Source: Elephas maximus indicus
Taxonomy: Eukaryota; Chordata; Mammalia; Proboscidea; Elephantidae
Assembly (NCBI RefSeq): GCF_024166365.1
Contig: NC_064838.1
Coordinates: forward strand, 72,618,001-72,682,000
DNA: 64,000 nt
Direction: 5' to 3'
The stretch's first letter is position 1, and every line of letters begins with the position of its first letter. The translations under genes and the position numbers were made by a program. Below the pieces are notes generated by a model. The model made no database searches, was not told where the DNA came from, and worked only from the letters and a program-made list of their open reading frames with translations. Shown one piece after another: positions 1-11,849 of the stretch.

Positions 1-1403
1 TATTGAAATTGGAAAAGAGAGCCTGTGAGACAGGGAATAAAAACTAACAACAACAGTTAAGTCTGAAGTTTTTCCCCTTGATTCCCCTGCCCCCCAGACA
101 AAGACAAGAACCCAAATATCTTATCTCCAAATTCAGATTTCTTCTCAGTACTCTATGCCATTTTTTAAAGCTAAAAATCTACCACATTGTTGTAAATACA
201 TATATGAATCTTATTATTTTTAATCTGCCTTCTAATACAAATTTTTGCTGCCATATACTGCTAATACTTTATGCTTTTTTTGTGATCAGTCTGCTACTGC
301 TCACCAGCAATAGCAAAATGAAGAGTGTACCTTATTTTGATTGAATAACGTTGTACCTTATATTCCAAAATAATAATTGGAGTTAGTATCTTCCCTGCCT
401 ACATTCAATAATACACTTACACTCAAATTAGATAATTTGAATAATAAAAAAAATTGTTCAGATTCTCCGGAATCTATACAAAATCTGTGGGTTATTTCAG
501 AGTTCCAACTATGTATAAAACTAGAACAAACTCAAGCTTTTTTTTTCTGTTGTTTGTTTTGTTTTTTACTTCAGGCTATCACACTAGATAACAAGCAAGT
601 TACTCAAATTGAGAATGAATTTACACGTTTTTAAAAGGAAGATAATCATGTTTAGTATGCCATATATCTAGTAAATAAAATTTAGTATAGAACTTACCTA
701 GTTGAGTAAATGCACAGAGTAGGTATTCTCTTCAGAAGAGCTATTATTATTTATTACACATCAATGAGACTTGCAGGTTATATAATGGTAATAGTGGCTC
801 CCTAAATATTCATCTTTGTTATACATTTTCAAAAACAAATACAGATAACGAGGAGATTATAAAAAGCCAGAGATAATACGTCTTCAACATAACTAGGAAA
901 CAGAGTATTTATGAATTCTCAATTACTTGTAAGTAGGAAAATAATACCCAAGTCCATCAGATAAGTGGAAATAATTGTACAGACACTGCAGGGAGTGTAC
1001 AAAACATGGTGTCAAATTTCATATTTCATATAATTTCTAAGAAGAAACTACTTTATTGTGCTAGTAACAGAAAATTTAAGAGTTAATTAAAACTGCTCTT
1101 TTAAGCAATTACAATGTAAAACATTTTTAATGTTCAGGATAATTAGCCAAATGGATTATATCTTATAGTCACTGGTTTTCTGTTCAGAAAGATAAATCGA
1201 CGATTACATGGAATTTACTGAAAGTTTTAAAGGAAGGCACAACATAGACACTTCTGTGTTAAAAAGAACGTTTAAGTATTTGAGTTCGCCATTGGGGTAG
1301 TGGAGAGATGGATTTAGGGTAGTGAAGATTAGAAGAAGGCTAGAATTTCATTTATTTTTTATTGAACCTTCATAATAACATTCATTCATGCCAATAAATA
1401 CTT
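1..1403. other. AT-rich intergenic DNA, nothing recognised
   Basis: No recognisable gene or repeat was found. Short open frames at 78-344 and 377-634 have low-complexity translations and no family resemblance. A pyrimidine-rich tract at about 538-570 is simple sequence. This is probably the 3' flank of the olfactory receptor pseudogene that follows on the minus strand. Confidence 0.5.
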
Positions 1404-2322
1404 TCATTTATTTTCTGGAAATCCTATTTTATGGATCAAGTCTTTGAAGGCTTGTTTTACTTGCTGGTTCCTCAGGGTGTAAATGAAGGGGCTCAGCATG
1501 GGGGCAATGGGAGTGTTGAGAACAGCTACTCTTTCTTTGCTGAAGGGTTGACATACATGAATATGCAGCTGCCATAAGAGATGGAAATGGCAATCATATG
1601 AGAAGAACAAGTGGAGAAAGCCTTTTTCCTCTGACTGGCAGAAGGGATTCTCAGAGTGGTGATAGCGATGCACAAGTAGGATACAATCACTAATGCCGAT
1701 GTGAATAGCAAAGTAACAAAAGCAAAGTAAAAGCCAATCATCTCTAAAGGCCAGGTATCTGTGCATGAGAGTTGTAAGATGGGGAAGTGGTCACAAGAGA
1801 AGTGGTCAATGACATTGGAAGAACAGAAATCTAACTGGAGGATAAGCATGAGTGGTAGGAAAATGGTCAGGAATCCTCCCAGCCATGAACAAAGAACGAG
1901 CAGGGTGCAGATTTTCTTGTTCATGACGGTGGTGTAATGAAGGGGCTTGCAGATGGCAACATAACGATCATAAGACATGGCAGTTAGAAGAAAAAATTCA
2001 GGCACACCCATAAAGATGAAGAAAAATAATTGAGCTAAACAATTGTTGTAAGAAATGGTCTTGACTTTAGTAATGATTGCCCCAGAAATCTGGGGATAGA
2101 CACAGTGGTGAACGTAATCTCTAAGAAGGAGAAGTTCCAGAGGAAGTAGTACATGGGAGTCTTTAGATGAGAGTATATCAAGGTGAGGAGGATGATGGTC
2201 AGGTTGCCTGTGACGGTTAATACATAAGCTATACATAAAAAGGTAAAGACCAGAGCCTGAAGCTTTGGGTCGTCTGATATGCCCAATAGTACAAACTCTG
2301 TAATCATTGTGTGATTTCTCAT
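1404..2322 (-). pseudogene. Olfactory receptor pseudogene, OR6C-like (class II)
   Basis: Remnant of a single-exon seven-transmembrane odorant receptor gene, of the kind expressed at the cilia of olfactory neurons. The start ATG is at 2320-2322 and begins [18 protein letters not shown], typical of the OR6C subfamily. Visible landmarks are [11 protein letters not shown] (TM1), [16 protein letters not shown] (TM2), the [10 protein letters not shown] motif of TM3 (1949-1978), [10 protein letters not shown] (TM6) and [12 protein letters not shown] (TM7), ending at a stop at 1404-1406. Two one-base lesions break it: a lost base in the C run at 2080-2083, between TM2 and TM3, and another near 1534-1538, just before TM7, which brings a stop at 1526-1528. 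The stretch between KER and AVLNTP also looks several residues shorter than usual. The span is close to a normal receptor length of about 310 codons. Receptor identity is secure; the subfamily call is from memory. Confidence 0.93.
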
Positions 2323-3528
2323 ACTGATGTATTTTCCTCTTTGAGCAAAATCTATTGGTGAAAAACAAAACATAAAGAATGAGCAAGCATTAAAGATTTA
2401 AATATTAGTATTAATAACCCCGATGACACTAAATAATGGACCCTTTTTTCTCTTTCAGCTCTTTTCCAATATCTTGTCACCCTTATGAAAATGGAACATT
2501 TTCTTAGAGACTCTTTGAAAAGAAAATTATTCACAGACCTATGTTAAAACCCAAATCAGTGTCAGTGTGTATAACCTCTACATAGAGTCAAATTTTCTAT
2601 ATTTTCAGTATATCCTTGAATCATAAATTTCCACACCAATATTAATGAATTATATGTATAGTTTATATACTGAAACATTGTTTTCCAGCTTTGAAGGCTG
2701 TGTGATTTTAGGAATGAATCTGATTTTGAGTATTTATCCTGGTGCCAAAATTTTAAAAATTTTCTTATCTAATGTTGTAGGGTTCTTAACCAATGTCATA
2801 GAACAATGTGTGTACTGACTATTTAATGAGGAATTAGTTTATCCTGTAAACCTCCATCCAATGCACAATAAATTAAAAAGAAAAAAAAAGAAGGCAAAAA
2901 CAAAACTCAAAAGTTTTTATTGTTTACTAGGGCTTTGGTGGTAATTGGAACCCAGTGGCAATCCCTGAACTTAATAGTATCTGAAATTATTTTTATTCTT
3001 AATGCCTTTTATTTTAAATACAATCAGCAAAAATAAAGGTGTTTTCCAATCACATAAACATATCACTAGAATGACCTTGATTGTAAACAAGAGTAAAGCT
3101 TAGTTTTCATTAATGGGAAAGAAAACAGAAACCAGAGAGATGAATCAATACTCACATAGATAGGGCGTATCGTTAATATATTTCTACAACATGATTAGTG
3201 GTATCATTGTTTGTGTTTTTTATTAAAATTGACAATTATTAAATGGACTTTTTTTTTTTTTACTACTATTCTCTTTGGTCTAAAACCTGACTGAGGACAA
3301 GAATGAACTCTTAAAGAAAGTTTTAATGCCAAATATCTCATTGTCTCCTTTTTAGAAGACTGATTACGGGAAATATAAAAAAAAAAAAATTTTATGTATA
3401 TACATATATTTTAGGATTTACTATAGGGAAAACAGAAATTGCTAAAATATAAGCTCAGCGGTTTTTATCTGTTTTTTTTCCACTGCTCTATCCTTTACAA
3501 CCAGAATTGTATCTGTGTATAAGTTCAC
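2323..3528. other. Non-coding DNA upstream of the receptor pseudogene
   Basis: AT-rich sequence with A-rich (2869-2893) and T-rich (about 3249-3260) runs. I see no gene. In the genomic family the short 5' exons and promoter of an olfactory receptor would lie on this side, but no specific element can be supported. Confidence 0.4.
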
Positions 3529-3761
3529 TCTTTTGGCAGTTCATGGTATGTTCCATATTTTTTGCCAACACCACAGTTCAAAGTTGTCAGTTCTTCTTCA
3601 GTCTTCCCTAATCATCATCTAGCTTTCCTATGCACGTGGAGCAATTGAAAACACCATGGCTTGGGTCAGGCTCACTTTAGTCTTCAACATTTTGCTTTTC
3701 ATCACTTTAAAGAGGTCTTTTGCAGCAGATTTGCCCATTGCAATGTGTCCTTTGATTTCTT
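3529..3761 (-). mobile_element. RTE-type LINE copy 1, 3' part (split by L1)
   Basis: Matches, on the same strand, the segment of RTE copy 2 at about 15785-15990 (shared words include cttttggcagttcat, gaaaacaccatgg and gcagcagatttgccca). It is the downstream part of the reverse transcriptase region of an RTE (BovB-like) LINE. The element resumes at 9193 after an L1 insertion; the 15 bp at 3747-3761 are repeated at 9193-9207. It stops about 300 bp short of the 3' end seen in copy 2, so its 3' end is missing or diverged. Confidence 0.85.
3747..3761. repeat. Target-site duplication, left copy (L1 copy 1)
   Basis: The 15-bp sequence gtcctttgatttctt is repeated exactly at 9193-9207, on the two sides of the L1. 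The left copy abuts the T run that represents the L1 poly(A) tail on this strand. This marks one target-primed reverse transcription event into the RTE. Confidence 0.95.
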
Positions 3762-3770
3762 TTTTTTTTT

Positions 3771-4767
3771 AATTAATTTTTATTAAGCTTTGAGTGAACA
3801 TTTACCATTCCAATCAGTCTGTCACATGTAGGTTTACATACATCTTACTCCCTTCTCCCACTTGCTCTCCCCCTATTGAGTCAGCCTTTTCAGTCTCTCG
3901 TTTCATGCCAATTTTGCCATCTTCCCTCTCTCTCTATCTTCCCATCCGCCCTCCAGTCAAGAGTTGCCTACACACTCTCTAGTGTCCACCTGATTTAATT
4001 AGCTCACTCTTCATCAGCATCTCTCTGCCCCCCCACTGACCAGTCCTTTTCATGCCTGATGAGTTGTCTTCGAGGATGGTTCCTGTCCTGTGCCATCAGA
4101 AGTTCTGGGGAGCATTGTCTCTGGGATTCCCCTAGTCGCAGTCATACCATTAGGTGTGGTCTTTTTATGAGAATTTGGGGTCTGTATCCTATTGGTCTCC
4201 TGCTCCCTCAGGAGTTGTCTGTTGTGCTCACTGACAGGGCAGACATCGATTGTGGCCGGGTACCAACTAGTTCTTCTGGTCTCAGGATAATGTAGGTCTC
4301 TGGTTCATGGGGCCCTTTCTGTCTCTTGAGTTCTTAGTTGTCGTGTGACCTTGGTGTTCTTCCTTTGCCTTTGCTCCAGATGGGTTGAGACCAATTGATG
4401 TATCTTAGATGGCCGCTTGTTGGCATTTAGGACCCCAGGCACCACAATTCAAAGTGGGATGCAGAATGTTTTCATAATAGAATTATTTTGCCCATTGACT
4501 TAGAAGTCCCCTCAAACCAAGTTCCCCAGACCCCAGCCCCTGTTCTGCTGACCTTTGAAGCATTCATTTTATCGCGGAAACCTCTTTGCTTTTAGTCCAG
4601 TCCAATTAGGCTGACCTTCCTTGTATTGAGTGTTGTGTTTCCCTTCACCCAAAGCAGTTCTTATCTACTGACTGATCAATAAAAAGCCCTGTCCCTCCCT
4701 CCCTCCCTCCCCCCTTTGTAACCACAAAAGTATGTGTTCTTCTCCGTTTTTTCTATTTCTCAAGATC
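3771..4767 (-). other. L1 copy 1 3' UTR
   Basis: Non-coding end of the L1, from the ORF2 stop to the poly(A) signal. The same sequence recurs at 16570-17214 and 17413-18413, which defines it as a family 3' UTR. It includes a C/T-rich tract at 4693-4715. Small open frames at 3794-3982 and 4059-4295 on the plus strand have no coding significance. Confidence 0.85.
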
Positions 4768-7700
4768 TTATAATAGTGGTCTTATACAATATTTGTCCTT
4801 TTGCCTCTGACTCATTTCACTCAGCATAATGCCTTCCAGATTCCTCCATGTTATGAAATGTTTCAGAGATTCGTCACTGTTCTTTATTGATGCGTAGTAT
4901 TCCATTGTGTGAATATACCACAATTTATTTACCCATTCATCCGTTGACGGACACCTTGGTTGCTTCCAGCTTTTTGCTATTGTAAACAGAGCTGCAATAA
5001 ACATGGGTGTGCATATATCTGTTTGTGTGAAGGCTCTTGTATCTCTAGGGTATATTCCGAGGAGTGGGATTTCTGGGTTGTATGGTAGTTCTATTTCTAA
5101 CTCTCTAAGATAACGCCAATGGATTTCCAAAGTGGTTGTACCATTTTACAATCCCACCAGCAGTGTATGAGAGTTCCAATCTCTCCGCAGCCTCTCCAAC
5201 ATTTATTATTTTGTGTTTTTTGGATTAATGCCAGTCTAGTTGGTGTGAGATGGAATCTCATCGTAGTTTTAATTTGCATTTCTCTAATGGCTAATGATTG
5301 GGAGCATTTTCTCATGTATCTTTTGGCTGCCTGAATATCTTCTTTAGTGAAATGTGTGTTCATATCCTTTGCCCACTTCTTGATTGGGTTGTTTGTCTTT
5401 TTGTGGTTGAGTTTTGACAGAATCATGTAGCTTTTAGAGATCAGGCGCTGGTCTGAGATGTCATAGCTGAATATTCTTTCCCAGTCTGTAGGTGGTCTTT
5501 TTACTCTTTTGGTGAAGTCTTTAGATGAGCATAGGTGTTTGATTTTTAGGAGCTCCCAGTTATCTGGTTTCTCTTCATCATTTTTGGTAATGTTTTGTAT
5601 TCTGTTTATGCCCTGTATTAGGGCTCCTAGGGTTGATCCTATTTTTTCTTCCATGATCTTTATCGTTTTAGTCTTTATGTTTAGGTGTTTGATCCACTTG
5701 GAGTTAGTTTTTGTGCATGGTGTGAGGTATGGGTCCTGTTTCATTCTTTTGCAAATGGATATCCAGGTATGCCAGCACCATTTGTTAAAAAGACTATTAT
5801 TTCCCCAGTTGACTGACACTGGTCCTTTGTCAAATATCAGTTGCTCATACGTGGATGGATTTATATCTCGGTTCTCAATTCTGTTCCATTGGTCTATGTG
5901 CCTGTTGTTGTACCAGTACCAGGCTGTTTTGACTACTGTGGCTGTATAATAGGTTCTGAAATTAGGTAGAGTGAGGCCTCCCACTTTCTTCTTCTTTTTC
6001 AGTAATGCTTTGCTTATCCGGGGCTTCTTTCCCTTCCATATGAAATTAGTGATTTGTTTCTCTATCCCCTTAAAATATGACATTGGTATTTGGATTGGAA
6101 GTGCGTTATATGTACAGATGGCTTTTGGTAGAATAGACATTTTTACTATGTTAAGTCTTCCTATCCATGAGCAGGGTATGTTTTTCCACTTAAGTATGTC
6201 CTTTTGAATTTCTTGTAGCAGAGTTTTATAGTTTTCTTTGTATAGGTCTTTTACATCTTTGGTAAGATTTATTTCTAAGTATTTGATCTTCTTGGGGGCT
6301 ACTGTGAATGGTATTGATTTGGTTATTTCCTCTTCGGTGTTCTTTTTGTTGATGTAGAGGAATCCAAGGGATTTTTGTATGTTTATTTTATAACCTGAGA
6401 CTCTGCCAAACTCTTCTATTAGTTTCAGTAGTTTTCTGGAGGATTCCTTAGGGTTTTCCATGTATACGATCATGTCATCTGCGAATAGTGATAGCTTTAC
6501 TTCCTCCTTGCCAATCTGGATATGCTTTATTTCTTTGTCTAGCCTAATTGCCCTGGCTAGGACTTCAAGTACGATGTTGAATAAGAGCGGTGATAAAGGG
6601 CTTCCTTGTCTGGTTCCTGTTCTCAAGGGAAATGCTTTCAGGTTCCTCCATTTAGAGTGATATTGGCTGTTGGCTTTGCATAGATGCCCTTTATTATGTT
6701 GAGGAATTTTCCTTCAATTCCTATTTTGGTAAGAGTTTTTATCATAAATGCGTGTTGAACTTTGTCAAAGGCCTTTTCTGCATCTATTGATAAGATCATG
6801 TGGTTTTTATCTTTTGTTTTATTTATGTGATGGATTACATTAATGGTTTTTCTGATATAAACCAGCCTTGCATACCTGGTGTAAATCCCACTTGATCAGG
6901 GTGAATTATTTTTTTGATGTGTTGTTGGATTCTATTGGCTAGAATTTTGTTGAGGATTTTTGCATCTATGTTCATGAGGGACATAGGTCTAAAATTTTCT
7001 TTTTTTGTAATGTCTTTACCTGGTTTTGGTATCAGGGAGATGGTAGCTTCATAGAATGAGTTGGGTAGTATTCTGTCTTTTTCTATGCTTTGAAATACCT
7101 TCAATAGTAATGGTGTTAAGTCTTCTCTGAAGGTTTGGTAGAACTCTGCAGTGAAGCCGTCTGGGCCAGGACTTTTTTTTGTTGGAAGTTTTTTGATTAC
7201 CGTTTCAATCTCTTTTTTTGTTATGGGTCTGTTTAGTTGTTCTACTTCTGAATGTGTTAGTTTAGGTAGGTAGTATTGTTCCAAGAATTTATCCATTTCT
7301 TCTAGGTTTTCAAATTTATTAGAGGACAATTTTACGTAGTAATCTGAAATGATTCTTTTAATTTCATTTGGTTCTGTTGTGATGTGGTCCTTCTCGTTTC
7401 TTATTCGGGTTATTTGTTTCCTTTCCTGTTTTTCTTTAGTCAGTCTAGCCAATGGTTTATCAATTTTGTTAATTTTTTCAAAGAACCAGCTTTTGGCTTT
7501 GTTAATTCTTTCAATTGTTTTTCTGTTCTCTAATTCATTTAGTTCAGCTCTAATTTTTATTATTTGCTTTCTCCTGGTGTCTGATGGGTTCTTTTGTTGC
7601 TCACTTTCTATTTGTTCAAGTTGTTGGGACAGTTCTCTGATTTTGGCTCTTTCTTCTTTTTGTATGTGTGCATTTATCGATATAAATTGACCTCTGAGCA

Positions 7701-8580
7701 CTGCTTTTGCTGTGTCTCAGAGGTTTTGATAGGAAGTATTTTCATGCTCGTTGCTTTCTAAGAATTTCCTTATTCCCTCCCTAATGTCTTCTATAACCCA
7801 GTCTTTTTTCAGGAGGGTATTGTTCATTTTCCAAGTATTTGATTTCTTTTCCCTAGTTTTTCTGTTATTAATTTCTAGCTTCATTGCCTTGTGGTCTGAG
7901 AAGATGCTTTGTAATATTTCGATGTTTTGGATTCTGCAAAGATTTGTTTTATGACCTAATATGTGGTCTATTCTAGAGAATGTTCCATGTGCGCTAGAAA
8001 AAAAAGTATACTTTGCAGCAGTTGGGTGGAGAGTTCTGTATAAGTCAATGAGGTCAAGTTGGTTGATTGTTGTAAGTAGGTCCTCCGTGTCTCTATTGAG
8101 CTTCTTACTGGATGTCCTGTCCTTCTCCGAAAGTGGTGTGTTGAAATCTCCTACTATAAATGTGGAGGTGTCTCTCTCACTTTTCAGTTCTGTTAAAATT
8201 TGATTTATGTATCTTGCAGCCCTGTCATTGGGTGCATAAATATTTAATATGGTTATGTCTTCCTGATCAATTGTCCCTTTTATCATTATATAGTGTCCTG
8301 CTTTATCCTTTGTGTTGGATTTAAGTCTAAAGTCTATTTTGTCAGAAATTAATATTGCTACTCCTCTTCTTTTTTGCTTATTCTTTGCTTGATATATTTT
8401 TTTCCATCCTTTGAGTTTTAGTTTGTTTGTGTCTCTAAGTCTAAGGTGTGTCTCTTGTAGGCAGCATATAGATGGATTGTGTTTCTTTATCCAGTCCGTG
8501 ACTCTCTGTCTCTTTATTGGTGCATTTAGTCCATTTACATTCAGCGTAATTATAGATAAATAAGTTTTTAGTGCTGTCAT
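4768..8580 (-). pseudogene. L1 ORF2 (endonuclease and reverse transcriptase), broken
   Basis: Encoded the ORF2 protein that nicks DNA and copies L1 RNA. ATG is at 8578-8580. The N-terminal AP-like endonuclease shows LQETH (residues 41-45), YAPND (115-119), GDFNTP (144-149), SRIDHIL (202-208) and SDHKAM (228-233). The reverse transcriptase FADD box is at 6474-6485, and the C-terminal cysteine motif CX3CX7HX4C lies at 5148-5201 with all four ligands present. The frame ends at the stop 4768-4770, about 1,270 codons in all, normal for mammalian L1. Lesions are a Trp codon changed to TGA at 7717-7719 and single-base frameshifts near 6855, 6645 and 5110. It cannot make a full protein, although the segment 6626-5097 alone is open for 509 codons. 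Between lesions the reading is clear. Confidence 0.93.
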
Positions 8581-9192
8581 TTTGATGCCTTTTCATGTGT
8601 GTTGTTGGCCATTTCATTTTTCCACATGCTTTTTTGTGCTGAGACGCTTTTCTTACTAGCTTGTGAGATCCTCATTTTCATAATGTTTAACTTTATGTTT
8701 GTTGAGTCATTACGTTTTTCTTGGCTTTTTTCTTGAGTTATGAAATTGATATTCCTTTTTGTGGTTACCTTATTATTTACCCCTATTTCTCTAAGTAAAA
8801 ACCTAACTTGTATCATTCTATATCGCCTTGTATCACTCTCCTTGTGACAGTTCAATGCCTCCTATATTTAGTCCCTCTTTTTGATTATTGTGATCGTTTA
8901 TCTATTGATTTCCATGATTTCCTGTTATGTGAATTATTTTGTTTATTTATTTATTTTTTAGAGTTAATCTTAATTTGTTTGTTTTTGTTCTTTCCCTATT
9001 TGAGTTGCGTTGCTCCTAGTTCTGAAAACGGTCACTGTCTGCCCGTATTTGTTCGTTTTTCGTCTCTAAGTCTGTGTTTGTTGTTCAGAGTTCGTAGATT
9101 GTTATGTATGTGATTGATTCACTTGTTTTTCCGAATCTTTGTTGCAAGAGGGATCCGCGGTAGCGTCCACCTAGTCCGCCATCTTGGCCCCC
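8581..9192 (-). promoter_or_regulatory. L1 copy 1 inter-ORF spacer plus short 5' UTR
   Basis: The part next to ORF2 (8581 to about 9004) aligns with the region just upstream of ORF2 in copy 2 (22208 to about 22610). The rest (about 9005-9192) aligns with the extreme 5' end of copy 2 (25110-25249), including the CAAGATGG word. ORF1 and most of the 5' UTR are therefore missing in between. An internal L1 promoter would lie here, but activity is not testable from sequence. Confidence 0.75.
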
Positions 9193-9207
9193 GTCCTTTG
9201 ATTTCTT
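9193..9207. repeat. Target-site duplication, right copy (L1 copy 1)
   Basis: Exact repeat of 3747-3761. After it, RTE copy 1 resumes in frame with what precedes 3747, as comparison with the uninterrupted RTE copy 2 at about 15990-16010 shows. Confidence 0.95.
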
Positions 9208-10950
9208 GACAGCTGCTTCCATGGGTGTTGATTGTGGATCCAAGTAAAATGAAATCCTTGACAACTTCAATCTTTTCTCCCTTTATCATGATGTTGCTTA
9301 TCGGGCCAGTTGTGAAGATTTTTTGTTTTCTTCATGTTAAGGTGTAACCCATACTGAAAACTGTGGTCTCTGATCTTTATCAGTAAGTGCTTCAAGTTCT
9401 TCACTTTCAGCAACCAAGGTTCTGTCATCTGCATAATGAAGGTTGTTAACGAGCCTTCCTCCAATCCTGATGCCCTGTTCTTCCTATAGTTCAGCTTCTT
9501 GGATTATTTGTTCAGCATACAGATTGAATAGGTATGGTGAAAGGATATAACCCTGACATACACCTCTCCTGACTTTAAACCATGCAATATCTCCTTATTC
9601 TGTTCGAACTACTGCCTCTGGATCTATGTACAGGTTCCTCAGGGTCACAATTAAGTGTTCTGGAATTCCCTTTCTTCACAATGTTATCCATAATTTGATA
9701 TGATCCACACAGCCAAATACCTTTGCATAGTCAATAAAACACAGATAAACATTTTTCAGGTATTTCTGGTTTCAGCCATGATCCATCTGACATCAGCAAT
9801 AACCCTTGTTCTGCGTCCTTATCTGAATCCAGCTTGAATTTTGGCAGTCCCCTGTCAATATACTGCTGCAGCCACTTTTGAATGATCTTCAGTAAAATTT
9901 TATTTGTGTGTGATATTAACGATATTGTTCGATAATTTCCACATTGGTTGGATCACCTTTCTGGGGAATAGGCATAAATATGTATTTCTTCCAGTGGATT
10001 GGCCAGGTAGCTGTCTTGCAAATTTCTTGCCATAGACGTATGAGAACTTTCAGCACTGCATCCATTGTGTGAAACATCTCAATTGATATTCTGTCAATTC
10101 CTGTAGCTTTATTTTTGCCAATGCCTTCATTGCAGCTTAGACTTCTTCCTTTAGTATCATCGGTAACTGAACATATGCTACCTCCTAAAATGGTTGAAAG
10201 TCAAATAATTCTTTTTAGACTATGAGTCTGTATATTCCTTCCATCTTCTTTTCATGCTTCCTGCTTCGTTTAATATTTTCCCTGTGGAATCCTTCACTAT
10301 TGCAACTTGATGCTTTAATTTTTTCTTCAGTTCTTTCAGCTTGAGAAATGCCAAGGGTGTTCTTCCCTTTGGGTTTTCTATCTCCAGGTCTTTCCACAGG
10401 TCATTATAATACTTTACTTTGTCTTTTCAAGTAACCTTTTGAAATATTCTGCTCAACTCTTTTACTTCATCTTTTCTTCCTTTTACTTGAGCTACTTGAC
10501 ATTCAAGAGCAAGTTCCAGAGTCTCTTCTGACATCCATTTTGGTCTTTTCTTTCTTTCCTGCCCTTTTAAAGACCAAAAAGATCTTGAAATATTCTTTTT
10601 GGCAATGAATGCAACACCATTCCTCTTCAAGTTGTCATTCCCGGTATAGTAGACCGTATGATTGTTCAATTCAAAATGGCCAGTACCAGTCCTAGGGTAT
10701 ATATGTTTATGCCTAGGATATTGATGTTTATACATTCCTCTTCATTTCTGGCAATTTCCAGATTTCCTAAATTCATACTTCAGACATTCCACATTTCTAT
10801 TACAAATGGATGTTTGCTGCTGTTTCTTCGCATTTTGTATTGTGCCACATCCACAAATGAAGGTCCTGAAAGCTTGTCTCCAACCACATCATTCAGGTTG
10901 ATTCTAATTTAAGTAGGCAACTCTTCTGCAGTGGTATTTTGCATTCCTTC
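9193..10950 (-). mobile_element. RTE-type LINE copy 1, main part, internally deleted
   Basis: Continuation of the RTE LINE on the minus strand. Reverse transcriptase segments are visible, for example HLNMKKTKNL in 9267-9464, matching HLNIKKTKIL in copy 2. The region 10600-10735 reads NHTVYYTGNDNLKRNGVAFI, typical of the N-terminal part of the RTE endonuclease. At about 10590 the reading passes directly from endonuclease to a linker segment (KGQERKKRPKWMSEETLE), so the C-terminal endonuclease and the following linker are deleted. Many stops and frameshifts make it inactive. RTE LINEs of this type move SINEs in afrotherians and ruminants. The upstream limit near 10950 is approximate. Confidence 0.85.
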
Positions 10951-11100
10951 TAATCTATATAAATATTCCTTTATATTTAATACTGCCATGGTTATGCTTT
11001 TTAAACTGACATCTTTAATCCATCCAGAATCTATATATAATTCATGCTTGTTTTTGTGAGATATGGATTTAATTTTATGATTTTCTCAAAACCACCTACC
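10951..11100 (-). mobile_element. Possible old L1 ORF2 fragment
   Basis: The stretch around 11005-11080 (for example tttaatccatc) resembles a common part of old mammalian L1 ORF2 in reverse orientation. It is short and diverged, so the call is tentative. Confidence 0.3.
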
Positions 11101-11825
11101 CTAACACTGCTAGGCTAGAGACAATATAAGCACCAATGTCATGTTATCCTCTGTTAGTGATATTTCTAGCCCAGAGTTCTCACCTACAAGGTCTACACAT
11201 AATCCTTCAGCTGGAGATAGAGATGAGTCTACTGAAATAGAACCTTGGTCTAAAAAACAATCTAATATCCCTGGAACTATCTTCGCCTCCATGTGGAGAC
11301 AGAAGTATATCATAATTAAAAAATTCCTCTCTTGATCTTTTAACTTGTAGTGCAACCAGAATGATGCATGTAATATATAAATATCATCTCACTTTTCAGG
11401 TAAAGAACAAATTGGGCTCCTACTGCCCTCATTATAAAGTATGTAAATAACTAAATTTAATACCTTCAAGGCCCTGTAATTATTAACACACTCCTCCCCT
11501 TTCAGACTCACTTTGTACCATCTCACCTGACTTTTTCCATTCCAGTAAACCTGCTTTTGTTGTTGTTGTTTGTTCCTGTTTTTGTTGTTTGTTTTAATAA
11601 TTCAACACTTTCTCTCCTCCTTCATGACATTCATACATGTTTTTCTGCCTGCTGGATGTGGCTTCTCTGGCACCTCAGTTGGTTTGTACTTTAATTGTAC
11701 TCTCTTAGAGGAGACTTCTCTGATTCTCTCAAACTCTTACGTGTTTTTATAATACCCTGTGCTTCATCTTTATAGCAGTAATTGTATTTTAATTACTAAC
11801 CAGGTATCATCCTTGCTCAGCAGAA
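11101..11825. other. Unassigned non-coding DNA
   Basis: Small open frames on both strands (11110-11355 minus, 11141-11335 plus) overlap one another, with no recognisable family. T/G-rich simple sequence lies at 11553-11593. I see no gene. Confidence 0.4.
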
Positions 11826-11849
11826 AGTTATGTATGTGGTTATTTAAAT

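Larger units (their letters stand above)
3762..9192 (-). mobile_element. L1 LINE copy 1: 5' end and ORF2 present, ORF1 absent
   Basis: A 5.4-kb L1 on the minus strand inserted into RTE copy 1. In element order it has a 5' start at 9192 reading GGGGGCCAAGATGGCGG (the CAAGATGGC word resembles the YY1 site at the start of human L1), a short 5' UTR, ORF2 (8580 to 4768), a 3' UTR of about 1 kb with AATAAA (3779-3784) and a poly(A) tail (3762-3770). No ORF1 reading lies between the 5' start and ORF2. L1 copy 2, alignable across its ORF2 and spacer, does carry ORF1. The junction falls near 9005, where copy 1 passes from the inter-ORF spacer directly into 5' UTR sequence. A perfect 15-bp TSD shows that the shortened element inserted as one unit, or lost ORF1 later by internal deletion. 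Confidence 0.92.

Noticed and set aside
5509-5949. Plus-strand open frames across 5.1-8.2 kb and 18.4-22.2 kb
   Set aside because: They are antisense shadows of L1 ORF2 on the minus strand. Matching frames recur at the same relative places in both copies.
5097-6626. A standalone 509-codon reverse transcriptase gene
   Set aside because: It is an internal piece of the broken L1 ORF2. Its apparent start is a TTG codon inside ORF2 and both ends are frameshifts.
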